A stretch of 64,000 bases of DNA from MH13 sp042140245 (lineage in GTDB: Bacteria > Pseudomonadota > Alphaproteobacteria > Rhizobiales > MH13), in assembly GCF_042140245.1 (NCBI RefSeq), contig NZ_CP159483.1, positions 3,410,001 through 3,474,000 of the forward strand, given 5' to 3'. Positions 8,572 through 16,841 of this stretch are shown piece after piece (position 1 is the first letter of the stretch; each line of letters starts with the position of its first letter). Below the pieces are notes generated by a model that made no database searches, was not told the origin of the DNA, and saw only the letters and a program-made list of their open reading frames with translations. Both the position numbers and the translations under genes were made by a program.

Positions 8572-11025
8572 ATGGCGCGGGCGACAGCTCTTGCGGCAAA
8601 CGGCGACTCATTGCCGTTTTCACGCGACACTCAAGGCACTGAGCAAACTGATCATCGGCGCAGCCCTGCCGATCAGCGCGATGCCTTTCGCCCGCTCGAT
8701 ACTGAACCCTCGTCGCTTTCCACCCCTTTGCCCGCTGCAGCGGTTGCCACACCCCTGACGCTGCGCCTGCGGCACCTCACATCGGCACTTATCATCACGT
8801 TTTTGGTGGTGTTGATGGTGGTGCGTGTGAGTGCGCTTTGGACAGAGCGCTCTGGTCGGCTAGCAGATCTGCAAAACATGCTCGATACACAGGCGATGGT
8901 GATCGCTCAGATGGCGGTTAGCGCGGTGACCAATGGCGACGTTGAAACACTTCGTCAGGGCGCCAGCTTGGCCGTCCAAGCGATCTATGATGGTGCGGGC
9001 ACGCCCCTAGAAGCCCGGCTTCAATTTGGCGACCGCACTGTTTCGACAACCTATCCGGCTGATCTGGACTTCAGCTCCGTGGTCATGGGCGACGAGGCCG
9101 TGCAGAAGCTGCTCTACGCGCGCGCTCAAGCCACTGGGCCGGCAGGCACCGTGCAAGCCTCCCTTCTTGTTGACCCTCAACCGGTGCAGGCCGCGTGGCT
9201 TGACGAGATGTCCAACGAGCTAGCACTGCTAGGCGGGATCAGCCTTGTCATTTTGATCCTTGGCTACTCGTTCATCTGGCAAAGCGACCGCACGGTTTCC
9301 GCCACCGAACGGTTCACCACAGCGCATCTACGGCTTGAAACGGCTCTCAACCGGGGACGCAGTGGCCTCTGGGACTGGGACTTGGACAGTGGCGCCATCG
9401 ACTGGTCGAATTCAATGTTCAACATGCTTGGCTATGCGCCGAGCGGCAAAGTTCTCAGCATCGGCGATCTCGACGCAATCCTGCATCCAAGCAACACCGA
9501 TCTCGCACTCAAGGCACGCGCTCTGCGCAAAGCGCGCAAAGGGCAACTGGAAGCGACCATCCGATTGTTGCACGCCAATGGTCAGTGGCGCTGGATCCAT
9601 CTGCATGCGGAGGTCGTTCGTTTGCCGGGAGCCAAGTTGCGGCTGATTGGTGCAGCAAACGACATCACGGATCGGCGCCGGTTTGAGCGCAAAACCACGG
9701 AGGCCAACCGGCATCTTCGCGAGTCCATTGAGGCGGTATCGGACGCGTTTGCACTTTGGGATACGAAAGGCAATCTGGTTGCCAGCAATGATGGCTTCAA
9801 CCGCTTCAATGCCTTGTCACGCAGCGGCGACCTTCGCGGCAATGATGGCAACGTTCTCTGCCCCTTCGACTTAGAGCTATGCGCCTCGCACCTGCTTGGC
9901 CAAGAGGAAAGCGAAGATGGCCAGATGATTGAGAAACCGCTCATCTGCGGCCTACCAGATGATCGTTGGTTCCAGGTCACCGTTCGTAGCACCTATGATG
10001 GCGGCTTCGCATTTCTCGGCAGTGATATCACCGCGCTGAAAGAGAAAGAGCAGGCGCTGGTGGACTCTGAAACCCGCCTGATTGGAGCTATTGGTGATCT
10101 TTCCCGTTCGCGGCGCGATATGGCCGCGCTTGCGCAGCGCTTCAATGAAGAGAAAAAACGTGCCGAAGCTGCCAGCCAGGCAAAGTCGGAGTTCTTGGCG
10201 AACATGAGCCACGAGCTGCGCACGCCACTCAATGCCATCATTGGCTTTTCTGAACTGATGCGCACCGAAATCCTCGGTCCACTCGGCAGCCAGACCTATT
10301 CCGGCTACGCCAATGATATTCACAAAAGCGGTCAGTTTCTGCTTGGCGTCATTTCCGATGTGTTGGACATGGCCAAGCTTGATACCGACCGCGTGACCGT
10401 TTCCCCACAACGCGAAAATGTTGCGGTCGCTGTCAATGAGTGCATCCGCATGGTCCAACTGGATGCCGACAAAGCAGGTGTCTCCATCACAACTGATCTG
10501 GGCGACAATCACTTTGCTGAGTGCGATCCCAACGCGATCCGCCAAGTGTTGCTCAACCTACTCAACAACGCAGTGAAGTTCACTCAGCGCGGCGGGAAAG
10601 TCGTTGTGCGCATCCGCTGCAAGGGCGACAAGCTCTTCTTGAGCGTGCGTGATACCGGCATTGGTATTCCCAAAGATAAGCTGGACAAGGTCACCGAACC
10701 TTTCGAGCAGGTGCACAGTGCCATGACACGGCCACGCGAAGGTTCAGGTCTCGGCCTAGCGATCTCACGCAAACTCGTCGATCTGCACAATGGCGCGCTG
10801 CGGATCAACTCACGCGAGCACGTTGGAACATTGGTAGGTGTTTCCCTTCCGGTGCGCTTTACAGGTCAGAACGATGATGCTGACAGCGGCAAAGACGTCC
10901 ATCACGCCAACTACGTTTCGACCACTGTGAAGAGCACGGCTGCTGTCGAGCGACCATCAAGGCGTATGCCCTGCACCCCTCTGGCAAAATCTCAAGAGGC
11001 CCAACCAACGGTGCATGCCTCTTAA
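8572..11025 (+). CDS. PAS-containing sensor histidine kinase, PleC/PdhS-like
   Basis: An 817-aa membrane kinase. After a Ser/Pro-rich cytoplasmic N-terminus come TM1 (about 70-85) and TM2 (about 220-240) bracketing a periplasmic sensor domain. A PAS domain with PAC (about 250-365, containing WDWDLDSGAIDWS and RWIHLHAEV) follows, then a second PAS-like domain (about 375-490). The phosphoacceptor box SHELRTPLNAI has His547, followed by an N box (NLLNNAVKFT), G1 (DTGIGIP) and G2 (GSGLGLAIS). The C-terminal 60 residues are an unstructured tail. The PAS-PAS-HisKA layout matches PleC/PdhS kinases, which act on DivK/PleD-type receivers in cell-cycle control. Function by family only; the gene sits between pepN and glnE. 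Confidence 0.85.
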   Translation: MARATALAANGDSLPFSRDTQGTEQTDHRRSPADQRDAFRPLDTEPSSLSTPLPAAAVATPLTLRLRHLTSALIITFLVVLMVVRVSALWTERSGRLADLQNMLDTQAMVIAQMAVSAVTNGDVETLRQGASLAVQAIYDGAGTPLEARLQFGDRTVSTTYPADLDFSSVVMGDEAVQKLLYARAQATGPAGTVQASLLVDPQPVQAAWLDEMSNELALLGGISLVILILGYSFIWQSDRTVSATERFTTAHLRLETALNRGRSGLWDWDLDSGAIDWSNSMFNMLGYAPSGKVLSIGDLDAILHPSNTDLALKARALRKARKGQLEATIRLLHANGQWRWIHLHAEVVRLPGAKLRLIGAANDITDRRRFERKTTEANRHLRESIEAVSDAFALWDTKGNLVASNDGFNRFNALSRSGDLRGNDGNVLCPFDLELCASHLLGQEESEDGQMIEKPLICGLPDDRWFQVTVRSTYDGGFAFLGSDITALKEKEQALVDSETRLIGAIGDLSRSRRDMAALAQRFNEEKKRAEAASQAKSEFLANMSHELRTPLNAIIGFSELMRTEILGPLGSQTYSGYANDIHKSGQFLLGVISDVLDMAKLDTDRVTVSPQRENVAVAVNECIRMVQLDADKAGVSITTDLGDNHFAECDPNAIRQVLLNLLNNAVKFTQRGGKVVVRIRCKGDKLFLSVRDTGIGIPKDKLDKVTEPFEQVHSAMTRPREGSGLGLAISRKLVDLHNGALRINSREHVGTLVGVSLPVRFTGQNDDADSGKDVHHANYVSTTVKSTAAVERPSRRMPCTPLAKSQEAQPTVHAS

Positions 11026-11056
11026 GGCCCAACGGTTTCAGCAGCTCTCAAAGACA

Positions 11057-11079
11057 CGCCCCGGTCAGAGACCGAGGCG
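11057..11079. terminator. Hairpin between convergent genes
   Basis: CGCCCCGGTC, loop AGA, GACCGAGGCG: a 10-bp stem with one mismatch. It lies midway between the stop codons of the kinase on the plus strand and the EF-hand gene on the minus strand. The T runs after it are weak on both sides (CTTTG and TCTTTG), so it is a plausible but not strong bidirectional terminator. Confidence 0.5.
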
Positions 11080-11132
11080 CTTTGATGTGACTTGAGGCCA
11101 TAGCAAGACTCAATCACCTTGCTGCTGGCGAC

Positions 11133-11648
11133 TTAGTTGTCAGATCGCGGGCCGCCACGACCATCACGACCACCGCGCTCGCCCCGGTCGCCATCGCGGA
11201 AACCTTGGCGAAGTTCACGTGGTTCCAAGCTCCCGTTGTCATCGCGATCCATGCGGGCGAAGCGCGCTTCGCTGGCTGCTGCCATCTCTTCCAGAGATAG
11301 AGCGCCATCTTCGTCGGTGTCGATCCGGGCCATGCGCTGCGCTGCGCGCTCTTCTGCGCGTTGCTGACGCTCGGCCACCAGTTCAGCAGGCGTTACCAAG
11401 CCATCGCCGTCGGTATCCATCGCGATGAAACGCTCGGCTGTACCGGCCTGAAACTCCTCCAGCGAAATCATACGATCTCCATCAGCGTCGGCGCGCGCAA
11501 ACCGCTCGCCAGCGCGGAAACCGGCTGCACCACGGTCACGCTCACGCGCTCCATCGCGGCCATCATCGGCCATGGCCGAAACGGTGAGGCCCGTGGCAAG
11601 CATCGTACCGGCCAGTGCAATCACCGTGAGATTTTTAAAGTTGGTCAT
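11133..11648 (-). CDS. Secreted EF-hand calcium-binding protein
   Basis: A 171-aa exported protein with a signal peptide (about 1-27, ending SAMA) and four EF-hand loops starting at Asp54 (DADGDRMISLEE), Asp78 (DTDGDGLVTPAE), Asp110 (DTDEDGALSLEE) and Asp134 (DRDDNGSLEPRE). All four keep acidic residues at loop positions 1, 3 and 12. The C-terminus is a Gly/Arg/Asp-rich tail. The start codon overlaps the glnE stop (ATGA) and is preceded by AAGGA inside glnE, so it is translated together with glnE as the last gene of that operon. A periplasmic calcium-binding role is inferred from the motif; why it should be coupled to nitrogen control is not evident. Confidence 0.88.
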   Translation of the reverse strand: MTNFKNLTVIALAGTMLATGLTVSAMADDGRDGARERDRGAAGFRAGERFARADADGDRMISLEEFQAGTAERFIAMDTDGDGLVTPAELVAERQQRAEERAAQRMARIDTDEDGALSLEEMAAASEARFARMDRDDNGSLEPRELRQGFRDGDRGERGGRDGRGGPRSDN

Positions 11649-14473
11649 TGGTTTTTTCCTTCGAGAATGTCGCCCCCGAGGGATGAACGCGAACGATCAT
11701 CGTTCGCGGCTACAAACAGGCGAGTGAACCGCGAACGGACGTCGGCCTGTGTGTGCTCAAGATGCGTTTTGACGGTCTCAACGCTTGGCAAATCGCAAGC
11801 TTGGGTAACCAGTCGACGCAAACTGGGTGCTGCTGTTGCTGGATCAAAAACGCCATCCAAGCAAAGCCGCAAAATCTGTGAAAGGGTGCCGTAAAGACGA
11901 TGGGCAGAAGCAAGCGCGGCACCGTCATCGGCAGACAGAAAGCCTTCGTCTTGCAAAGCAAGCAACGCTTCCTCGGTGGAGGTGTGCAACACGCTGCGGT
12001 TGGCATGGGCATGGCAAAGCTGCATACCCTGCGCGATGAACTCCACATCGATGATACCGCCAGGCGTGACCTTCAAATCAAAGACACTTTTTGCCGGTTT
12101 TTCGCGTTCAAGCAGCGCTCTCATATCAGCAACGTCGGTGCGCACCTTGTCGGTGTCAGATCGACCTGTGAGGATGCGCTCGATCGCCTCGTGTATTGCT
12201 ACACAGCCTTCTCCGTCGCGGCCAAACGCCCGCGCGCGTGTCAGCGCCATATGTTCCCATGTGCGCGCCGAGCCGATTTGGTAGCGCTCAAAAGCTGTAA
12301 GGCTGGTGGCCAATGGACCTGCATTGCCCGAGGGCCGAAGGCGCATATCCAGCTCGTAAAGCACGCCCTCAGCAGTTGGCGCACTGAGCGCCGAAATCAG
12401 TCTCTGGGTCACCCGCGTGTAGTATTGCGAGGGCGCGATAGGCCTCGCGCCATCGCTTTCTGCCTGCCCATTGGGCAAATCATAGATGAGCAAAAGATCA
12501 AGATCGGAAGACGCGGTGAGCTCGCGGCTACCAAGCTTGCCCATGCCCAAAACGCTTAAGCAGGCGCCTTCAAAACAGCCATGCTTCTCACGAACATCCG
12601 CCTCCGCCAGATCGAGAAGAGCTAGCACCGTTTCTTCAGCAAGATCGGTGTAAGCCTCTGATGCTTCCCCCGCTGTCAGTGTCTGCGAGAGCAGACGCAC
12701 CCCAATCAAAAAGTGGTGCTCTTGGCCGACAATGCGACTGGCATTGAGCTTGGCCTCATACGTCGGCGCTTCGCCCATCGCACGTTCAAGATCAGCGCGA
12801 ATGGAATCGCGGCTTGGCAGAGAGCCAAAAAAGCGCGGATCAAGCAGGGCATCGAACAGCCTTGGTCGGTGCGCCAAGGTGTCAGCAAGTTTAGGCGCGG
12901 TGCCCATGATCCGCGCCAGCAAGCCCATAACGGCTGGGTTGCTCTCCAACATGGAAAAGAATTGCAGCCCCGCCGGTAGGCCATTCAAAAACCGATCAAG
13001 AGATCGCAGCGCCACCTCTGGGCGATCGGTCTGACCAAAAGCACGCAACAAGTCAGGTCCAAGCGCGCGCAAGCGCTCTCGGGCTGCACTGGTGGCGGTG
13101 GCATTCATCCGCCCGCGCATCCAGCCTTGCAAAAGCCGATGGACATCGGTGGGCTGCTCATAGCCAAGCTCGGTGAGTTGGCGCGCGAGCTTGTCGCTTG
13201 GGTCCTCTTCAAAAGGATCAAAGCGCGCGTCTTCATCTGGATCATCGGGGAAGAGTGCCTGGAACTGCGCATGCACGCTTTCAAACGTGGTGCGAACGGC
13301 TTCGTCAAAAGGTGCGAGCTCCTGGCCCATCAGCGTTGCCACGTTGGTGCGGTCTTCATCATCCTGCGGCAGACGGTGGGTCTGCTCGTCGCGCAGCATC
13401 TGGATGCAGTGCTCCACGTTGCGCAGTTGGTTATACGCCACGCACAGCGTGTCAGCAGCTTCCGGCTCAATCCATTGCAAATCGGCCAGACCGCGCAGCG
13501 CCTCTTTGGTGCGGATCATGCGCAGTGCAGGGTTGCGACCACCGGCAATAAGCTGCTGAGTTTGGGCAAAAAACTCGATCTCGCGGATGCCGCCGCGTCC
13601 TAGCTTCACATCATGGCCAGGCACCGTGATTGCCCCAAAACCCTTATGGGCATTGATGCGCCGCTTGATGGAACGGATGGCGTCGATTGCTGCGTAATCC
13701 AGGTGACGACGCCAGATGAACGGTTTGATCGCTTTAAGGAACTGCGCTCCCAGTCCTTGATCGCCAGCCACGCAGCGCGCCTTGATCATGGCCGCGCGCT
13801 CCCAGGTCCGCCCCTGAGCTTCATAGTAGTTGAGCGCGCCATCAATGGAGAGTGCCAGCGGCGTAGAGGATGGATCAGGGCGCAGGCGCAAGTCGGTGCG
13901 GAACACATAGCCGTCGCCTGTGCGCTCCTGCAGCAAGCGCACCAAGCGGCGGGTGACACGCACCGCAAAGGGGCCGGCTTCCATTTTGTCGGAGGTTTGC
14001 GCGTCCAGCGTTTCAGGATCGAACAGAATGATAAGGTCAATGTCGCTGGAATAGTTCAGCTCACCGCCGCCCAACTTGCCCATGCCAAGCACACAATAGC
14101 CTTGAACCGCGTCCGGCGTACCAAGCCACCGCTCACCCCTACCTTCCAGAACGAAAGAGGCGCGAACAGCGTGTTCGATGGCTGCATCCGCAAAGTCTGA
14201 AAGCGCTTGGGTTGTCTCATCGACAGTCGACTGGCCCAGACGATCCGCCAGTGCGATGGCCAGCGAGGCGTTCTGTTTGGCAACGCGCAGCGCCGTCATC
14301 ACCGCTGCTTCGTCATCCAGCGGCGAAGCTTTCAGTGTTTGTATAGCCTCGGCAACAGCATCAGGCATCGTAGACAGCGCCGAAGGTTCGATCTCAACCA
14401 TGCCATGCACTTTCATCGTCAGATCGTGCAGATGCGGGGCAGCATCAAGAATAGCAGCAAGAGTGGCGCTCAT
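11645..14473 (-). CDS. glnE: Bifunctional glutamine synthetase adenylyltransferase/deadenylase
   Basis: A 942-aa protein, close to the usual GlnE length. It carries the two family nucleotidyltransferase motifs: LGMGKLGGGELNYSSDIDL near residues 126-150 (N-terminal, deadenylylating half) and LGMGKLGSRELTASSDLDL near 635-660 (C-terminal, adenylylating half). GlnE attaches or removes AMP on glutamine synthetase in response to PII state and so sets ammonia assimilation. The start overlaps the stop of the preceding kinase gene (ATGA), and its own stop overlaps the EF-hand start. It therefore sits inside a two-component operon, an arrangement that couples its translation to the sensor genes. Confidence 0.95.
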   Translation of the reverse strand: MSATLAAILDAAPHLHDLTMKVHGMVEIEPSALSTMPDAVAEAIQTLKASPLDDEAAVMTALRVAKQNASLAIALADRLGQSTVDETTQALSDFADAAIEHAVRASFVLEGRGERWLGTPDAVQGYCVLGMGKLGGGELNYSSDIDLIILFDPETLDAQTSDKMEAGPFAVRVTRRLVRLLQERTGDGYVFRTDLRLRPDPSSTPLALSIDGALNYYEAQGRTWERAAMIKARCVAGDQGLGAQFLKAIKPFIWRRHLDYAAIDAIRSIKRRINAHKGFGAITVPGHDVKLGRGGIREIEFFAQTQQLIAGGRNPALRMIRTKEALRGLADLQWIEPEAADTLCVAYNQLRNVEHCIQMLRDEQTHRLPQDDEDRTNVATLMGQELAPFDEAVRTTFESVHAQFQALFPDDPDEDARFDPFEEDPSDKLARQLTELGYEQPTDVHRLLQGWMRGRMNATATSAARERLRALGPDLLRAFGQTDRPEVALRSLDRFLNGLPAGLQFFSMLESNPAVMGLLARIMGTAPKLADTLAHRPRLFDALLDPRFFGSLPSRDSIRADLERAMGEAPTYEAKLNASRIVGQEHHFLIGVRLLSQTLTAGEASEAYTDLAEETVLALLDLAEADVREKHGCFEGACLSVLGMGKLGSRELTASSDLDLLLIYDLPNGQAESDGARPIAPSQYYTRVTQRLISALSAPTAEGVLYELDMRLRPSGNAGPLATSLTAFERYQIGSARTWEHMALTRARAFGRDGEGCVAIHEAIERILTGRSDTDKVRTDVADMRALLEREKPAKSVFDLKVTPGGIIDVEFIAQGMQLCHAHANRSVLHTSTEEALLALQDEGFLSADDGAALASAHRLYGTLSQILRLCLDGVFDPATAAPSLRRLVTQACDLPSVETVKTHLEHTQADVRSRFTRLFVAANDDRSRSSLGGDILEGKNQ

Positions 14474-15873
14474 GATCCTGCCTCCGGCGAACCAAGCGGA
14501 AGTGTCAGTGTGGCGCGCAGGCCCGGGTCAGCATCGCCCAACTCCAGTGCCCCATCATGAAACGCTGCGACCGCCTCAACCAGCGCCAACCCAAGGCCAG
14601 ATCCATCGGCCGTGCGGCTTTTGTCCAACCGAACGAAGCGGTCTTTCACGCGCACGCGGTCACCATTGGGAATGCCAGGGCCATCGTCGGTAACGGTAAG
14701 CACGGCCATGCCCGCTGCTTTGGAGAGCGCGAGTTCGATTGTTCCGCCCTCGCCTGCCCCATATTTTAGCGCATTGTCGATAAGATTGGCGGCCGCCAGA
14801 CCCACCAATTCCCGGTTCACGGTTGCCATAACCGCCTCTGGGGCGGGCTTGAAGGATAGCGACACACCTTTGTCTTCGGCCACCGGCTCATAAAGCTCCA
14901 TCACGTCTGTGAGCACCTGGCCAAGATCAGTTTGAGATAGCGTGTGGCGGCGGCCACCTGCCTCCACACGCGCAATGGTGAGCAGGGCTTGAAACGTGGC
15001 CATTAAACGCTCGGCCTCGCCCAGCGCGTTTTCCAACGCCGCACGGTCCGTGGCATTGTCGGGCGGCTGACGCAAAGCGTCTTCCATCTGGTTGCGCATG
15101 CGCGTAAGCGGCGTGCGCAGATCATGGGCGATGTTATCAGACACTTCTTTCAGCCCGTTCATCAGACGCTCAAGCCGGTCGAGCATCACGTTGAGCTGAT
15201 CGGCGAGACGGTCAAACTCATCCCCCGTACCCATAACCGCAATGCGCTCAGATAGGTTGCCGTCCATGATGCGCGCGGTGGACTGTGAAATGCCGTCCAA
15301 GCGTTTCAAGACACGCTTGTTGACATAGAACCAACCCAAAATCGCAAGAATTGCCAGCAGCACCATCGACACCATCGCTGCACGGCCAATGGCTTGGCGG
15401 ATGACATCTGTTTGGCCAATATCCAGGCCGATCAGCGCGCGAAAGCCATCGGGCAACAGGATGATGCGCACTATGGCGCGGCTGTCGCGCTCATGGCCCT
15501 CCGGTCCGATTTGCTTGTACGCAAAGCGTGCCAAACCGGCTTCATCCCAAACGCCATCAGGCAGCAAGCCTACTGAGTTGATCACCTCAACGCCATCGGG
15601 TGTAAGCAGTGCGTAAAGCCGGTTGCCGGGGCGTTGGGCGCTTTCCTGCATGGCTGTGAACAGCCCATTGATACCGGCACGTTGATAGTGCTGGCCAAGG
15701 CGGCGCGCATCGGTTGTTAGCCGCTGATCAACATCACGGATCAGAACCGAAGACGTCTCCCAGACCAGATAACCGATCAGCCCGCCTGCGAAGAGGCCGA
15801 AAACGACCAGATAGCCTGCAGCAAGCTTGAAAGCTGTGGTGCGGAAAGGCCTAAGCCGTGTCGCGGAGGACAT
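14470..15873 (-). CDS. Sensor histidine kinase of an OmpR-type pair
   Basis: A 467-aa kinase with TM1 near residues 14-38, a periplasmic domain of about 125 residues, TM2 near 165-185, a HAMP linker, the phosphoacceptor box DNIAHDLRTPLTRMR with His250, and ATPase motifs NLIDNALKYG, DDGPGIP and GSGLGLAL. The frame is open upstream to 15957, but the ATG at 15873 (MSSATRLRPFRTTAF) gives a proper first helix and overlaps the end of the response regulator gene by 23 bp. It is the cognate partner of the regulator just upstream. The stimulus is unknown; neighbouring degP suggests an envelope role, as an inference. Confidence 0.88.
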   Translation of the reverse strand: MSSATRLRPFRTTAFKLAAGYLVVFGLFAGGLIGYLVWETSSVLIRDVDQRLTTDARRLGQHYQRAGINGLFTAMQESAQRPGNRLYALLTPDGVEVINSVGLLPDGVWDEAGLARFAYKQIGPEGHERDSRAIVRIILLPDGFRALIGLDIGQTDVIRQAIGRAAMVSMVLLAILAILGWFYVNKRVLKRLDGISQSTARIMDGNLSERIAVMGTGDEFDRLADQLNVMLDRLERLMNGLKEVSDNIAHDLRTPLTRMRNQMEDALRQPPDNATDRAALENALGEAERLMATFQALLTIARVEAGGRRHTLSQTDLGQVLTDVMELYEPVAEDKGVSLSFKPAPEAVMATVNRELVGLAAANLIDNALKYGAGEGGTIELALSKAAGMAVLTVTDDGPGIPNGDRVRVKDRFVRLDKSRTADGSGLGLALVEAVAAFHDGALELGDADPGLRATLTLPLGSPEAGS

Positions 15874-16528
15874 AGCCCGCCCCTCGCACGGTTTGGATGA
15901 GCGGCTTGTCTTGCCCCTTGTCGATCTTGGACCGCAGGCGAGAAATGTGGACGTCAATCACATTGGTCTGCGGGTCGAAGTGATAGTCCCAGACTTTTTC
16001 CAAAAGCATGGTTCGGGTGACGACTTGCCCAGCGTTTTTCATCAAGAACTCAAGCAGGCGGAACTCGCGCGGCTGCAGAGGAATGTCCTCGCCAGCGCGT
16101 TTGACCGTATGAGACAGCCGGTCCAGCTCCAAGTCCCCCACGTGATAGGTGGTTTGTGCTTCGCCGGGCGTGGTGCGGCGGGCCAGCACTTCGGCGCGCG
16201 CCAAAAGTTCAGAAAAAGCATAGGGTTTGGGCAGATAGTCATCACTGCCGGCACGCAAGCCAGCCACGCGATCATCGACCTCACCCAAAGCGGAAAGGAT
16301 CAGCGCCGGGGTTTGTTTGCCCTGTTCGCGCAGAGCTGCGATGATCGATAGGCCGTCGCGTTTGGGCAGCATGCGGTCAACGACCAAAACGTCGAAATCA
16401 TCCGACATTGCGTATTCAAGCCCGGTTTCGCCATCAGCGGCGTAGCTGGGGGCGTGGCCGGCCTCACGGAACCCTTTGACGATGAAAGCGGCAGCTTCCA
16501 CGTCATCTTCGATGATGAGCACTTTCAT
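15851..16528 (-). CDS. OmpR/PhoB-family response regulator
   Basis: A 225-aa two-domain regulator: receiver (1-120) with the acidic pocket IIEDD and phosphoacceptor Asp51 (LVVDRMLPKRDG), conserved Lys in LPKPYAFSELLAR, then a winged-helix DNA-binding domain (about 128-222) with PLQPREFRLLEFLM and VIDVHISRLRSKID. The ATG at 16528 (MKVLIIEDD) is preceded by AAAGG, so the in-frame ATG at 16543 is not used. It is first gene of the regulator-kinase-glnE-EF-hand operon, 313 bp downstream of degP. Targets are unknown. Confidence 0.92.
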   Translation of the reverse strand: MKVLIIEDDVEAAAFIVKGFREAGHAPSYAADGETGLEYAMSDDFDVLVVDRMLPKRDGLSIIAALREQGKQTPALILSALGEVDDRVAGLRAGSDDYLPKPYAFSELLARAEVLARRTTPGEAQTTYHVGDLELDRLSHTVKRAGEDIPLQPREFRLLEFLMKNAGQVVTRTMLLEKVWDYHFDPQTNVIDVHISRLRSKIDKGQDKPLIQTVRGAGYVLRDTA

Positions 16529-16841
16529 AATCGAACCTTTCACGGGTTGTTGGACACGCCAGAGAGTGGGGATGACATTAACGCGATTCTGGCCACGCGT
16601 TTTGGTTTGATTTGAACCGCAATTGGCTGCCTCTCCCTACGGTCGAACGCGTTTGCGATATCTTTCTCAGATAAAACTCAAAACGCGCTGGATACCAGCC
16701 TCAAGCGCACGAGAAAAAGGGTGCGCATGGCAGTCCATTGGGCGGAGCTGGAATATCCAGCTCACAGGCCCGCCATGCGCGACTGGTACCCCGGCGGGGG
16801 CGACAGGCTAAAGCCGGGGTATCAGCATGGGTGGGAAGGTG
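16529..16841. other. 313-bp gap with palindromic elements between degP and the response regulator gene
   Basis: No gene is supported here. The half next to degP carries three dyads: GCTGGATACCAGC at 16687-16699, AGCTGGAATATCCAGCT at 16746-16762, and TACCCCGGC at 16787-16795 paired with GCCGGGGTA at 16813-16821 (9-bp perfect stem, 17-nt loop). The last could end degP transcription, though no T run follows on the minus strand. The half next to the regulator is more AT-rich and probably holds its promoter; no clear -35/-10 pair was identified. Confidence 0.5.

Noticed and set aside
13127..14200. Several plus-strand ORFs of 100-195 aa opposite glnE
   Set aside because: Antisense shadows of glnE with no family features.
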